Positions 35,914 through 44,692 of a stretch of 64,000 nucleotides of DNA are shown in pieces. Position 1 is the first letter of the stretch. The number at the start of each line of letters is the position of its first letter. Made by a program: the position numbers and the translations under genes. Below the pieces are notes generated by a model. That model made no database searches. It was not told where the DNA came from and saw nothing but the letters and a program-made list of their open reading frames with translations. Source of the DNA: Shewanella sp. SNU WT4. Lineage in GTDB: Bacteria > Pseudomonadota > Gammaproteobacteria > Enterobacterales > Shewanellaceae. The stretch lies in contig NZ_CP041151.1 in the NCBI RefSeq assembly GCF_006494715.1, forward strand, positions 1,178,001 through 1,242,000, written 5' to 3'.

Positions 35914-37701
35914 TTAAAGCGGGCTAGTGGCGGCGGTTAACCAGCTAAGTTCAGCGCCAGTTAAGTGACTGGCATGGGCGGCAAACACCTTGGCATGGTA
36001 GTGATTTAACCAAGTGATTTCGCTGCTTGTTAGCAGTGATGTTTGCAGTAAACGCTTATCGATAGGTATTAAGGTTAGCGGCGCAAACTCATACATAGTG
36101 CGCTCAGTACCTTGTAGCGTTTCACTTTCTTGCACAACCACTAAGTTTTCAATGCGAATACCAAATTGGCCATCGCGGTAATACCCTGGTTCATTAGAGA
36201 GCACCATGCCCGGCATTAATGGCGTGGCATTGGTGTTTTTACCTATGCGCTGCGGCCCTTCGTGCACACTTAAACAGTGGCCGACGCCATGGCCTGTACC
36301 ATGATCGTAATCATAGCCGTATTGCCATAAATACTGACGGGCGAGGATATCTAGCTGTTGGCCTGTGGTGCCTTTAGGGAACTTGGCTTGATCTAATGCG
36401 ATATGGCCTTTAAGCACTAACGTCACCATTTGCTTGTGCTCAGCACTCACATCACCAATGGCGATAGTGCGAGTCACATCTGTGGTGCCATCAAGATACT
36501 GAGCGCCAGAATCCACTAAATAGAGGCTATTGATAGGTACAGTGGCAGGCGTGCCATTGAGATGATTGTAATGACACATAGCGGCATTACTGCCAGCGGC
36601 CGAAATAGTATCAAAGCTTGGCTCTAGGTATTGGCTGTCAAGCTTGCGAAAGCTCTCAAGTTTATCGGCGAGCTGCGCTTCATCATAAAGTCTGCCGGCC
36701 GCCACTTCACTATCTAACCAAGCTAAAAAGCGGCTAACGGCTAAGCCATCTCGTACATGACTTGCGCGCATGCCCGCTAATTCTTGTGGATTTTTACAGG
36801 CCTTAATTAAAGCCACAGGATCCATAGCATCAATTAACTTAGCGCCAGCAAGCTCGGCCGTTAATTGACTGGCGGCATTAGCGCTGTGGCTATCTGCCAA
36901 TAAACGCTGACCATTAAGCGCGATGAGATGCTCATGTAATTGCTGCTCGGGATAAAACTCAACCCCAGCGCCCACATGGCTGATTATGTTACTGGGCAAT
37001 TTAGTGAGGTCGGTGAAAAAGCGCATATTGCCATTGGCGCTCAGTAAGCCTGTACCTAACAGCACAGGCAAACATGGAATATCGCGCCCACGAAGATTGA
37101 GTAACCAAGCGCATGAATCCAGCGCTGTAATTAAGGCCACTTGCGCGCCTGCCTTGTTAATTTTAGCGCCAACGAGTTCGCGCTTTTCAAGGCTAGTGTT
37201 GCCCGCTAATTCATCACTAAATAATATGGCAGGGCTTGATGGCATGGCGGGTCTTTCAAGCCAAGCATCATCAATAGGGTTAGTGGTCAGAGCCACTAAT
37301 TCAATGCCAGCTTTAGCCAGTTGCCCTTGGGTTTGTTGATACCAAGCTAAGGTATGCAATCTGGCATCAACCCCTACGCGGCTTGGCGCCGTTAAGGTTT
37401 GAATGAGATAGTCAGCTAAGGGCAGGTCGGTCAGGCTTTGGTATTCAAACAAGCTAGCATCCACTTGTTGGCGCACTTGCACTGTATAGCGGCCATCAAT
37501 AAAAATAGCTGCGCGCTGCGCCATAACCACGGCGGCGCCAGCACTACCGGTAAAACCAGTCAGCCATTTAAGGCGTTCATTGGCTTTAGGAACATATTCG
37601 CCTAAATACTCATCGGCGCGCGGTTGAATGAAAGCATCAATGTTGAGCTTGGCTAACGCTTGGCGAATAGTGCCAAGTTTATCAGCTATGGATAACGGCA
37701 T
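35914..37701 (-). CDS. M24B aminopeptidase P family protein, three-domain
   Basis: 595 residues, the long form of aminopeptidase P with two creatinase-N-like domains (DAFIQPRADEYLGEYVP at the start) before the pita-bread domain. Metal ligands are seen in LYLVDSGAQYLDGTTDVTRT, GTGHGVGHCLSVHEGP, NEPGYY and GIRIENLV. Cleaves X-Pro peptides from the N-terminus. ATG at 37701 follows GGGAG; the longer frame is not supported. Divergent from a second M24 gene at 37984. Confidence 0.93.
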   Translation of the reverse strand: MPLSIADKLGTIRQALAKLNIDAFIQPRADEYLGEYVPKANERLKWLTGFTGSAGAAVVMAQRAAIFIDGRYTVQVRQQVDASLFEYQSLTDLPLADYLIQTLTAPSRVGVDARLHTLAWYQQTQGQLAKAGIELVALTTNPIDDAWLERPAMPSSPAILFSDELAGNTSLEKRELVGAKINKAGAQVALITALDSCAWLLNLRGRDIPCLPVLLGTGLLSANGNMRFFTDLTKLPSNIISHVGAGVEFYPEQQLHEHLIALNGQRLLADSHSANAASQLTAELAGAKLIDAMDPVALIKACKNPQELAGMRASHVRDGLAVSRFLAWLDSEVAAGRLYDEAQLADKLESFRKLDSQYLEPSFDTISAAGSNAAMCHYNHLNGTPATVPINSLYLVDSGAQYLDGTTDVTRTIAIGDVSAEHKQMVTLVLKGHIALDQAKFPKGTTGQQLDILARQYLWQYGYDYDHGTGHGVGHCLSVHEGPQRIGKNTNATPLMPGMVLSNEPGYYRDGQFGIRIENLVVVQESETLQGTERTMYEFAPLTLIPIDKRLLQTSLLTSSEITWLNHYHAKVFAAHASHLTGAELSWLTAATSPL

Positions 37702-37983
37702 AATGACTCCCTGTTGGAAAACGAACAGTCTGGCCTCTGCGGTCTTATTAGGCTGCGTTGGGTACACTTAGGTGTGGCTCGATTATGACAGGGCGGCGCA
37801 AGTGGACGCAAGTGAGCGGACTTACTTGCTGGTGCTCGCTGAATTTGTTGAGCTAAATGTATGGCATTGGCGCTAAGGCTGTGGGCTAGTCTAGCCAACT
37901 GACTTACAAATTAATCACTGAAAAATAGCCATCTTTATGCTAAAACTAGCCACTGATTTTTGATGCTATCTTAAGGGCAATAC

Positions 37984-39216
37984 ATGACCATGGAATCTAA
38001 GACGCTCGGCGTTGGCGGCAGTGATGCGGCAACGCAATTGGCGGCATTAACTGATATGACAGCAGGCATTGACGATATCTCGCTGGATGAATTACGCGCG
38101 CGGGTGATGAAGGCGCAGGCATTAATGCAGGAGCACGGCCTCGCGGCTATTTATGTCAATGCTGGCACTAATTTACGCTATTTTACTGGCACTAGTTGGT
38201 ATGCCAGCGAACGCATGGTTGGCGCTATTATCCCGGCCACAGGTGAGCTTGAATATATTGCCCCATTTTTTGAAGTTGGCACCCTTGAAGGCTATATGCA
38301 AATTCAAGGCAAAGTGAATACTTGGCAAGAAGATGAAAGCCCGTATGCATTAGCCATTGCAGTACTTGCGCGCATGGGCATAACCCAAGGCAATATTGGC
38401 ATAGATGAGTCAACCGCCTTTTTTATGTTTGATGGACTGCGTCAAGCTGCTACTCACTATCAATGGCGCAGCGCCACACCTGTCACCGCAGGGTGCCGCA
38501 TGCATAAATCGCCGCAAGAGCTGGCGATTATGCAGCGCGCAAAAGACATGACCTTAGTGGTGCATAAAGCCGCGGCGCGCATTTTACGCTCTGGCATTAG
38601 CACCCAAGAAGTGGAAGCCTTTATTCATGAAGCCCATAAGCGTGTAGGCGCGGCGGCGGGATCTTACTTTTGCATAGTGTTATTTGGGCAAGACTCATCA
38701 TTTCCCCATGGCGTTAGTCACCCTAAGTGTTTAGATGAAAACGAGATAGTGCTGATTGATACCGGTTGTCAGCTGTTTGGTTATAAGTCTGACATTACTA
38801 GAACCTATGTTTACGGCGTAGCTAATGAGCGTCAGCGTAAGATGTGGGCATTAGAAAAAGCCGCCCAAGGCGCCGCATTTGAAGCTGCGATACTCGGCGC
38901 GCCGTGTGAGCAAGCTGATGCAGCCGCGCGCTCAGTACTTGAAGCATCTGGCATGGGGCCCAATTATCAGTTACCTGGACTGCCGCACCGCACTGGCCAT
39001 GGCATAGGTATGGATATTCATGAGTGGCCTTATTTAGTGAAAGGCAACAAAACACCGCTGGCAGTTGGCATGTGTTTTTCAAACGAGCCTATGCTGGTGC
39101 TGCCGGGAGAATTTGGGGTGCGCTTAGAAGATCATTTCTATATGACGGCCAATGGCCCTAAGTGGTTTACTGAACCATCCCACAGCATAGACGACCCTTT
39201 TGGTTATCAAGCTTGA
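37984..39216 (+). CDS. M24-family Xaa-Pro dipeptidase-like peptidase
   Basis: 410 residues. N-terminal creatinase-like domain (ALMQEHGLAAIYVNAGTNLRYFTG) and C-terminal pita-bread domain with metal ligands in VLIDTGCQLFGYKSDITRT, LPHRTGHGIGMDIHEWP, FSNEPMLVLPGEFGVRLED. The order of the ligands Asp, Asp, His, Glu and Glu is intact. An N-terminal extension of about 30 residues lacks a clean signal peptide. It belongs to the PepQ-like/Xaa-Pro group, exact substrate unknown. Confidence 0.88.
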   Translation: MTMESKTLGVGGSDAATQLAALTDMTAGIDDISLDELRARVMKAQALMQEHGLAAIYVNAGTNLRYFTGTSWYASERMVGAIIPATGELEYIAPFFEVGTLEGYMQIQGKVNTWQEDESPYALAIAVLARMGITQGNIGIDESTAFFMFDGLRQAATHYQWRSATPVTAGCRMHKSPQELAIMQRAKDMTLVVHKAAARILRSGISTQEVEAFIHEAHKRVGAAAGSYFCIVLFGQDSSFPHGVSHPKCLDENEIVLIDTGCQLFGYKSDITRTYVYGVANERQRKMWALEKAAQGAAFEAAILGAPCEQADAAARSVLEASGMGPNYQLPGLPHRTGHGIGMDIHEWPYLVKGNKTPLAVGMCFSNEPMLVLPGEFGVRLEDHFYMTANGPKWFTEPSHSIDDPFGYQA

Positions 39217-39235
39217 TTAAACCGTCACTAACAAC

Positions 39236-39265
39236 ACGGGCAAGCCATCAGCTTGCCCGTTTAGT
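39236..39265. terminator. Terminator between M24 gene and FKBP gene
   Basis: ACGGGCAAGC and GCTTGCCCGT form a 10-bp perfect stem with a CATCA loop; T-rich sequence follows on the plus side. Confidence 0.8.
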
Positions 39266-39293
39266 TATTTAATCAGGGGACGCCTAAGCCTAA

Positions 39294-39779
39294 TTAATTG
39301 ATGGCGAGCAGTTCAACATCAAAAATCAGGGTAGAGCCTGGCGCAATTTTGCCAGCGCTGCGATTGCCATAAGCCAAGGTACTAGGAATATAAAAACGCA
39401 CTTTATCGCCCACAGTCATTAACTGCACGCCTTCGGTCCAGCCTGAAATCACGCGATTAAGCGGAAAATCTATGCTTTGACCACGCTCGACTGAGCTATC
39501 AAAAACAGTGCCATCCAGCAAGGTGCCGTGGTAATGAACTGTGACAGTATCCGTCGCTTTTGGGTGCTGCTCACCGTCAGCATTGACTAAGTACTCATAT
39601 TGCAAACCCGATGGCGTGGTAATTACGCCTTCGCGTAATTTATTGTCGGCTAAAAAGGCGGCGCCTTGTTCAATGTTAGCGACCGCGGCCTTGTTGTTGC
39701 TGAAGTTGCTATAAAAGTAAAACACCACGCAGGCGATCACTACGACAGCTAATATCATTTTCATTGTATTGTTATCCAT
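39294..39779 (-). CDS. FKBP-type peptidyl-prolyl isomerase, membrane anchored
   Basis: 161 residues: one N-terminal membrane helix (KMILAVVVIACVVFYFYSNF) that acts as a signal anchor, then a linker (GAAFLADNKLREGVITTPSGLQYEYL, typical of FkpA/FklB) and one FKBP domain (VHYHGTLLDGTVFDSS, FPLNRVISGWTEGVQLM, FYIPSTLAYG, LIFDVELL). Likely faces the periplasm. Start ATG at 39779 has no strong ribosome binding site; an ATG at 39764 is also possible. Confidence 0.92.
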   Translation of the reverse strand: MDNNTMKMILAVVVIACVVFYFYSNFSNNKAAVANIEQGAAFLADNKLREGVITTPSGLQYEYLVNADGEQHPKATDTVTVHYHGTLLDGTVFDSSVERGQSIDFPLNRVISGWTEGVQLMTVGDKVRFYIPSTLAYGNRSAGKIAPGSTLIFDVELLAIN

Positions 39780-40183
39780 CAATAAAGGGACTGAATCATA
39801 GGGCTCAGGCTATTGTCCTTAGTTTTAGCCAATAGGCAACTGTCTTTTACCGCTAAATTAACGAGTTAGCTCTGCGAGCCAGTGTCTGCATCTGTATATC
39901 ACATCACTCAAATGCTATTAGCAGCATTAGCACTTAAGGTGCGCTTCCTATTTCTTAGCGCCCCTAGTAATAGTGACTGTGACTACTCCGACATCCAAAT
40001 CTCAATAAAAGTAATAATCGCAATAATCGCGTTAGATAAACAAATGATCACTTTGCGCTTAGGTAAAATCGATTACAATCTCGCGCTTTTATCTGCTTTG
40101 CTCTTGTTTACTCCGCGTTGAGGGTTTTGATGGCTTAGCGGTTTTACTTACTTTGTCCACATGACGTTACTGAGATTGCCATC
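39780..40183. other. Divergent intergenic region before the prepilin gene
   Basis: About 400 bp. A 79-codon frame (39882-40121) begins with GTG, has no ribosome binding site and an unconvincing composition, so I leave it uncalled. No repeat or recognisable site was found. Confidence 0.4.
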
Positions 40184-40708
40184 ATGATCTGCACCCGAAA
40201 TACCGCTGGCTTTACCCTGATTGAGCTGGTGGTCGTTATTATTATTCTCGCCATTTTGGCGGTAGTTGCTGCCCCTAAATTTATCGGCCTCAAAAGCGAA
40301 GCATTAACGGCGGCGATTTATGATATGCAAGGCCAGCTTAAAGCCGCCAATCAATTGGTTTTTTCTAAAGCCGCATTAGAAGGTAAAGAGGCGTTGGCGT
40401 TTCAAGATGTTCATAACCAAGTCGGCTCATGGATCATTTTAGATGGTAAAAAAGTCAGTCTGAATTTTGGCCACATTCAAGGGTCAAGTTGGAATATTGA
40501 ACAAGTCATGAATATTGATGCTGCCGATTGGACGGTATTAAGTACAGCCAGCGTATTTGCTCAGGCTTATTTAACCCCTAGAGGGGCTCCGGCCTTTGGA
40601 ACTAGCGACATTCAAAATATTGAGCAGTCGCAGTGTTACCTAAAGTATGCTTTTAGCAAAAAGCAGTTTGACTTACCAGGCTATGAGGTTGTCACTACTG
40701 GTTGTTAA
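40184..40708 (+). CDS. MSHA-type type IV prepilin
   Basis: 174 residues. Short positive leader cut after Gly at TAG/FTLIELVVVIIILAILA, with Glu at mature position 5, the class IVa prepilin signature. The remainder (AAPKFIGLKSEA, a C-terminal disulfide loop between QCYLKY and TTGC) resembles MshA pilins. It is not next to other msh genes, so it may be an orphan paralogue. Its 3' end overlaps the convergent LprI-like gene by 14 bp. Confidence 0.88.
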   Translation: MICTRNTAGFTLIELVVVIIILAILAVVAAPKFIGLKSEALTAAIYDMQGQLKAANQLVFSKAALEGKEALAFQDVHNQVGSWIILDGKKVSLNFGHIQGSSWNIEQVMNIDAADWTVLSTASVFAQAYLTPRGAPAFGTSDIQNIEQSQCYLKYAFSKKQFDLPGYEVVTTGC

Positions 40709-41180
40709 TTGTCGTTAGCGTGGGCTCAGGTAATACGGGTGGGGTGCTATCCATATAAGTTAACCAGTTTTCCCAAATTTCATGGGTTCTAAGCTGAGTC
40801 AACTTGGTTTTGCACCTGAGCGCCATTAAACCGCGAAGGCTGCCATCGCGCCATTGGGTATAAATAGCATCGCACTGAGCAGTCATATATTGCTGCCACG
40901 TTTGCTGCGCAGTATTAATGGCAGCGACTAACTCGGTGTCATCAGCATTATGGGTTAAGCTCGCGGCGAGATACTCAGTTAATTGCGCCTGCGCCTTAGC
41001 TAAAGTCAGCGCGGCGCACTCGTTAATTTCAATGGTGCTATAGGCTTGGTCGCAATCCACTGCCTTGGTATGGTTAAGCCTGGCATCATTGGCAAAGACG
41101 CTACTAGTAAAGAGCGCAAACGTACTCACAAGCATCATCTTAGTTACAAGCACTACCTTAATTACTCGCCACAGCTTCAT
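40695..41180 (-). CDS. LprI/DUF1311 family exported protein
   Basis: 161 residues with a signal peptide ending near SSVFANDAR and a DUF1311 (LprI-like lysozyme inhibitor) domain: VDCDQAYSTIEINECAALTLAKAQAQL followed by a helix, and WQQYMTAQCDAIY. Four cysteines (VDC, NEC, AQC, LRC) likely form two disulfides. Characterised homologues inhibit lysozyme. Last gene of a minus-strand cluster. Confidence 0.8.
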   Translation of the reverse strand: MKLWRVIKVVLVTKMMLVSTFALFTSSVFANDARLNHTKAVDCDQAYSTIEINECAALTLAKAQAQLTEYLAASLTHNADDTELVAAINTAQQTWQQYMTAQCDAIYTQWRDGSLRGLMALRCKTKLTQLRTHEIWENWLTYMDSTPPVLPEPTLTTINNQ

Positions 41181-41205
41181 TATCTTGCCTCATTATTTTA
41201 TTGCA

Positions 41206-41598
41206 TCAGCGCGAGTTTACGGCACTTAACCAGTTTGCTATCTCAGGGATAAAGATAATTAACCCCACCAATATGCCAAGGTTTAATAATAGGGTTAGCA
41301 CAAACACGACTAAAAAACGACCTTTGCGATTTTTATGGCGTAACCAGTGCTGCGCTAATAATGCCCCTGGCCAACCGCCACTTAAGCTTAATAGATGTAA
41401 GTGCAGTTCTGGCGTGCGCCAATTGTCATTAATGGCGGCTTTTTTATCGCGGCCATACATAACAAAAGTGATAAGGCTAAGGGCAAAATAATAGCCACAA
41501 AGAAGCCAAGGTAAGTCGTTCAAGGCCGCGGCTAGTAGCAATAAGCCTAAAAATAAGCCGCTAACAATAACGCCAAGGCTTAAAACAGAAGGTTGCAT
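41206..41598 (-). CDS. DUF1294 family membrane protein
   Basis: 130 residues, three or four hydrophobic segments and the DUF1294 signature YGRDKKAA...WRTPELHLHLLSLSGGWPGALLAQ..LRHKNRKGRF. Often fused behind a cold-shock domain, but not here. I choose the ATG at 41598 because it clears the DUF418 stop and has an AGGA-like sequence about 10 bp before; a longer frame overlaps DUF418. Confidence 0.85.
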   Translation of the reverse strand: MQPSVLSLGVIVSGLFLGLLLLAAALNDLPWLLCGYYFALSLITFVMYGRDKKAAINDNWRTPELHLHLLSLSGGWPGALLAQHWLRHKNRKGRFLVVFVLTLLLNLGILVGLIIFIPEIANWLSAVNSR

Positions 41599-41623
41599 GA
41601 CAAGGTATCCTAGGCGATTAAGC

Positions 41624-42865
41624 TTAAGTTCTAGAATAAAATCTAACACTTAAGCTGCGCCACAATGATTCGGCGGGGCCGATGGTAAAGCGCGTAAGAT
41701 ACGCATTTGCGAGCCATATTTGAAGCAAGATCATAGCGATGGCGAGCATCAAATAATCTTGGCGATCAAAAGTGAGTTGCCATTGAGGTGCGAGGTGGCG
41801 AAAAATCACGCTTGCGATCATCGATTGCAGTAAATACAAGGATAAAGCCAAGCGGCCAATATTGGCGAGTGTCCGCCCGAGCCATGAATTTGGTTTAAGA
41901 GTGGTCGCAACGACATGAATATACAGGTAGGCGGTAGGAAGCGCGGCATAGTAAATGACAACTTCCGCCAGTGCTTGCAAGCTATGGCTGCTAGCTTGAT
42001 TAAGGATGATGGCGACAGCGCTTAATAGCATCGCCATGGCAAGGCTACTAATCACTTGTTGGCGCGTAAATCCATGCTCGAAATAACCACGTTCCAATAG
42101 GCTTTGCCCCATCAAGATTAACCCCGCGGTTAGCCATAACGTCGATAATGGATAGCTGAGTAAGTACCATCCCATATACTCAGCGTTGGCTATTAGCTGC
42201 GATACCAATGAGCCGCTCCATTGCTGATAAATAAGAATAAATGAGAGTGAATCACGGCTTGGTAGCTCGCGCGGCGTTAAGGCCAGTAGCGCTAGCACTA
42301 GCATGGCGATATGAAAAAATAGCCAGCCTTTTTGCCATTTCTGCATGGGGGTTAAACCTTGGTAATGCCACACAACCAAGGCCGATAAGGCGTAACTCGT
42401 TAAAATATCCCCAGGCCAGATAAAAAAGCCATGCACTAAGCCAATCAGTAATAATGCCTTCATTCGGGCTGCCATGTGGGGATAGGCGTTATCGCCAAGT
42501 TTTTGAGCTTGCAGCACTAAGCCTGCGCCAAATAGCATGGCAAACAAACTGATAAAGCGGCCTTCAAATAAGCTAGAAGATAATGCCCCTAGCCAAAAAT
42601 CACTGCTGGACTGCGCGCCTTGGCATAAAGGTAAATAAGGGTAAAGGCTGCCATAGCTATAAATATTAACCAGCAAGATGCCAAGTAGCGCTATGCCGCG
42701 CAGCATATCGAGTGCGGCAATGCGCGTTGCGGCATGGGGAACAGAGTTAAGTGGCTCAAGTGCTAACTTAGAAGTGCTAAGGCTTGAGTCATCAAGGGGA
42801 GATAACGCCAAGGGCTTGGTGGATGGCACACTTGGCGGCGTTTGCATATGGGCTGGAGGATACAT
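41624..42865 (-). CDS. DUF418 family multi-pass membrane protein
   Basis: 413 residues. After a variable hydrophilic N-terminus (about 45 residues) comes AALDMLRGIALLGILLVNI, the typical start of DUF418/acyltransferase-3-like proteins, then about ten helices and LFAMLFGAGLVLQ. Function unknown; the family may be transporters or acyltransferases. Its ATG overlaps the DUF4442 stop (TAATG), implying translational coupling since no ribosome binding site is visible. Confidence 0.88.
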   Translation of the reverse strand: MYPPAHMQTPPSVPSTKPLALSPLDDSSLSTSKLALEPLNSVPHAATRIAALDMLRGIALLGILLVNIYSYGSLYPYLPLCQGAQSSSDFWLGALSSSLFEGRFISLFAMLFGAGLVLQAQKLGDNAYPHMAARMKALLLIGLVHGFFIWPGDILTSYALSALVVWHYQGLTPMQKWQKGWLFFHIAMLVLALLALTPRELPSRDSLSFILIYQQWSGSLVSQLIANAEYMGWYLLSYPLSTLWLTAGLILMGQSLLERGYFEHGFTRQQVISSLAMAMLLSAVAIILNQASSHSLQALAEVVIYYAALPTAYLYIHVVATTLKPNSWLGRTLANIGRLALSLYLLQSMIASVIFRHLAPQWQLTFDRQDYLMLAIAMILLQIWLANAYLTRFTIGPAESLWRSLSVRFYSRT

Positions 42866-43341
42866 TAATGGCTAGGTTTATTCGGCTTAGCTGAGATCCA
42901 AAGCTTAATGGTGCCAGTCACTACCACGACATTCTTGCTATCATAAGCGCTCACTTGCACATCAAGATCACCCTCTTGCCAAGCATCAGCCTGAGTGCTT
43001 GCTACGCAGCGAATATCGCTACCCGCTTTGGCGGTATAGTTAACACTCATGCCCTTAGGTATCCAGCGTAAATGCGCAGGGATAGTCGCCTCCGCTAGCG
43101 CGCCCATGGCCATTTCAAGGCCATTACAAATGGCAATCACATGCACAGTACCTATGTGGTTATGCACGCGGCGCTGTTTTTTGATGACCAATTCACAATG
43201 GTTGGGGGTAAGCTCAGTAATCAAAGGCTTAACTGTGCCAAAGTAGGGCGCCATGCGACAAATCAAGCGAGAAAACAATTTATCGCCAAACGGCCATTTA
43301 GTGCATTTTTGATAGAGCTGTAGGATTTTATTATTCTGCAT
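42865..43341 (-). CDS. DUF4442 hotdog-fold protein, putative thioesterase
   Basis: 158 residues. YFGTVKPLITELTPNHCELVIKKQRRVHNHIGTVHVIAICNGLEMAMG is the DUF4442 (PaaI-like hotdog) core, and RWIPKGMSVNYTAKAGSDI the second half. Likely acyl-CoA thioesterase, inferred from fold. ATG at 43341 is 7 bp after AGGAT. First gene of the cluster DUF4442-DUF418-DUF1294-LprI. Confidence 0.85.
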   Translation of the reverse strand: MQNNKILQLYQKCTKWPFGDKLFSRLICRMAPYFGTVKPLITELTPNHCELVIKKQRRVHNHIGTVHVIAICNGLEMAMGALAEATIPAHLRWIPKGMSVNYTAKAGSDIRCVASTQADAWQEGDLDVQVSAYDSKNVVVVTGTIKLWISAKPNKPSH

Positions 43342-43536
43342 TACCATATCCTTGCAAACGAAAAGTACCCTGAATTGTTAAGCGGTTAATTCATGGCATT
43401 GACGCAAAAGTGCGTGATCACGACCGATAACAAGCTTAACATTGAGTTTACATTGCGCGCTAGCAAAGCTTTGCCATAGACCGACCTAGGTCAAGCACTC
43501 TATAATTGGCCGCAGTATCACTATAAGGATTTTACT

Positions 43537-44469
43537 TTGAAGTATTTGTTGATTTATTTTAAAGGGTTAGCCATGGGGGCTGCCGATGTTGTGCCGGGTG
43601 TATCAGGTGGGACTATCGCCTTTATCACAGGGATTTTAGATACCCTGCTTGAGAGTGTTAAGCGCATTAACCCAAGCTTATGGGGCGTATTTCGCAAACA
43701 AGGGCTAAAAGCCGCATTTCTGCACTTTAATGGTCCATTTTTGTTCAGCTTGTTAGCGGGCATCCTTACTAGTATTCTCACTTTGGCTAAGTTAATCAGC
43801 TATTTACTTGAGTTTCACCCTATCCCTGTATGGTCGTTCTTTTTTGGCCTGATTTTAATTTCAGTGGTACACATGCTCAAGCAAGTCTCAGGTTTTACTT
43901 GGGGGCGATTAGCATTATTTATCCTTGGCGTTGCGGCGGCTTACACTATTACTGTGCTGAGCCCTATTAGTGTTGAGGCCACCCCAGTTAATATCTTCTT
44001 TGGCGGCGCCATTGCCATTTGCGCCATGATTTTACCTGGAATTTCAGGCAGCTTTATTTTGTTATTGCTGGGCTTGTACTTACCTGTGATAGGTGCGGTG
44101 AAGGCGCTTGATCTGAATATTATGTTTATCTTTTGCTGCGGCGCCTTAATGGGCATTTTAACCTTTAGCCATGTGTTATCGGCCTTGTTGCGCCATTTTC
44201 ATGATGCTACCTTAGTGTTCTTAATCGGCTTAATGCTTGGCACGTTAGGTAAAATTTGGCCATGGAAACAAGTGCTGACTTGGCGCACCAATTCTAGTGG
44301 TCATCAAACGCCGCTGCTGGAGCAAAACTTAAGCCCATGGAGCTTTGAGCAAACCGTCGGCCAACCATCGCAATTAGCGTTAGCTGTGCTGTGTATGCTG
44401 GTGGGCATAGGCTTAGTGTGGGGCTTAGAGCTTTGGAGTAAAAGACGCGCTCAGCCAAGCGCGGCTTAA
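43537..44469 (+). CDS. DUF368 (PopT-type) undecaprenyl phosphate translocase
   Basis: 310 residues, about eight helices. The N-terminal KGLAMGAADVVPGVSGGTIAFITGI and the internal repeat ICAMILPGISGSFILLLLGLY are the two G-x-S-G half-repeats of DUF368. Family members (PopT) have been shown to return undecaprenyl phosphate across the inner membrane for cell wall synthesis. Start is TTG at 43537 with AAGGA upstream. Monocistronic. Confidence 0.9.
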   Translation: MKYLLIYFKGLAMGAADVVPGVSGGTIAFITGILDTLLESVKRINPSLWGVFRKQGLKAAFLHFNGPFLFSLLAGILTSILTLAKLISYLLEFHPIPVWSFFFGLILISVVHMLKQVSGFTWGRLALFILGVAAAYTITVLSPISVEATPVNIFFGGAIAICAMILPGISGSFILLLLGLYLPVIGAVKALDLNIMFIFCCGALMGILTFSHVLSALLRHFHDATLVFLIGLMLGTLGKIWPWKQVLTWRTNSSGHQTPLLEQNLSPWSFEQTVGQPSQLALAVLCMLVGIGLVWGLELWSKRRAQPSAA

Positions 44470-44574
44470 GACTGAAGCGATTCAAGCAACTGAAGTGATT
44501 CAAGCGATGTAAATGACAGCAGCAATTGTGGCCAAAGCTGACATTTAGCTGAGCCATTGCAATCTGCCGAGTAA

Positions 44575-44608
44575 CAAAAAAGCTAACTCTCTGAGTTAGC
44601 TTTTTTTT
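44575..44608. terminator. Bidirectional terminator
   Basis: AAAAAAGCTAACTC and GAGTTAGCTTTTTT pair over a short loop between the convergent DUF368 and MOT1-type genes. Confidence 0.92.
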
Positions 44609-44692
44609 GTCATGTGTTGTCATGTATTGGCAAGCGCAGCCAAGTGTTGGCGTGTTTGATGAGCCTGGCAATCGGCTAAATTAGCGGCTCAA

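Noticed and set aside
39882..40121. 79-codon frame before the prepilin gene
   Set aside because: GTG start, no ribosome binding site, unlikely composition.
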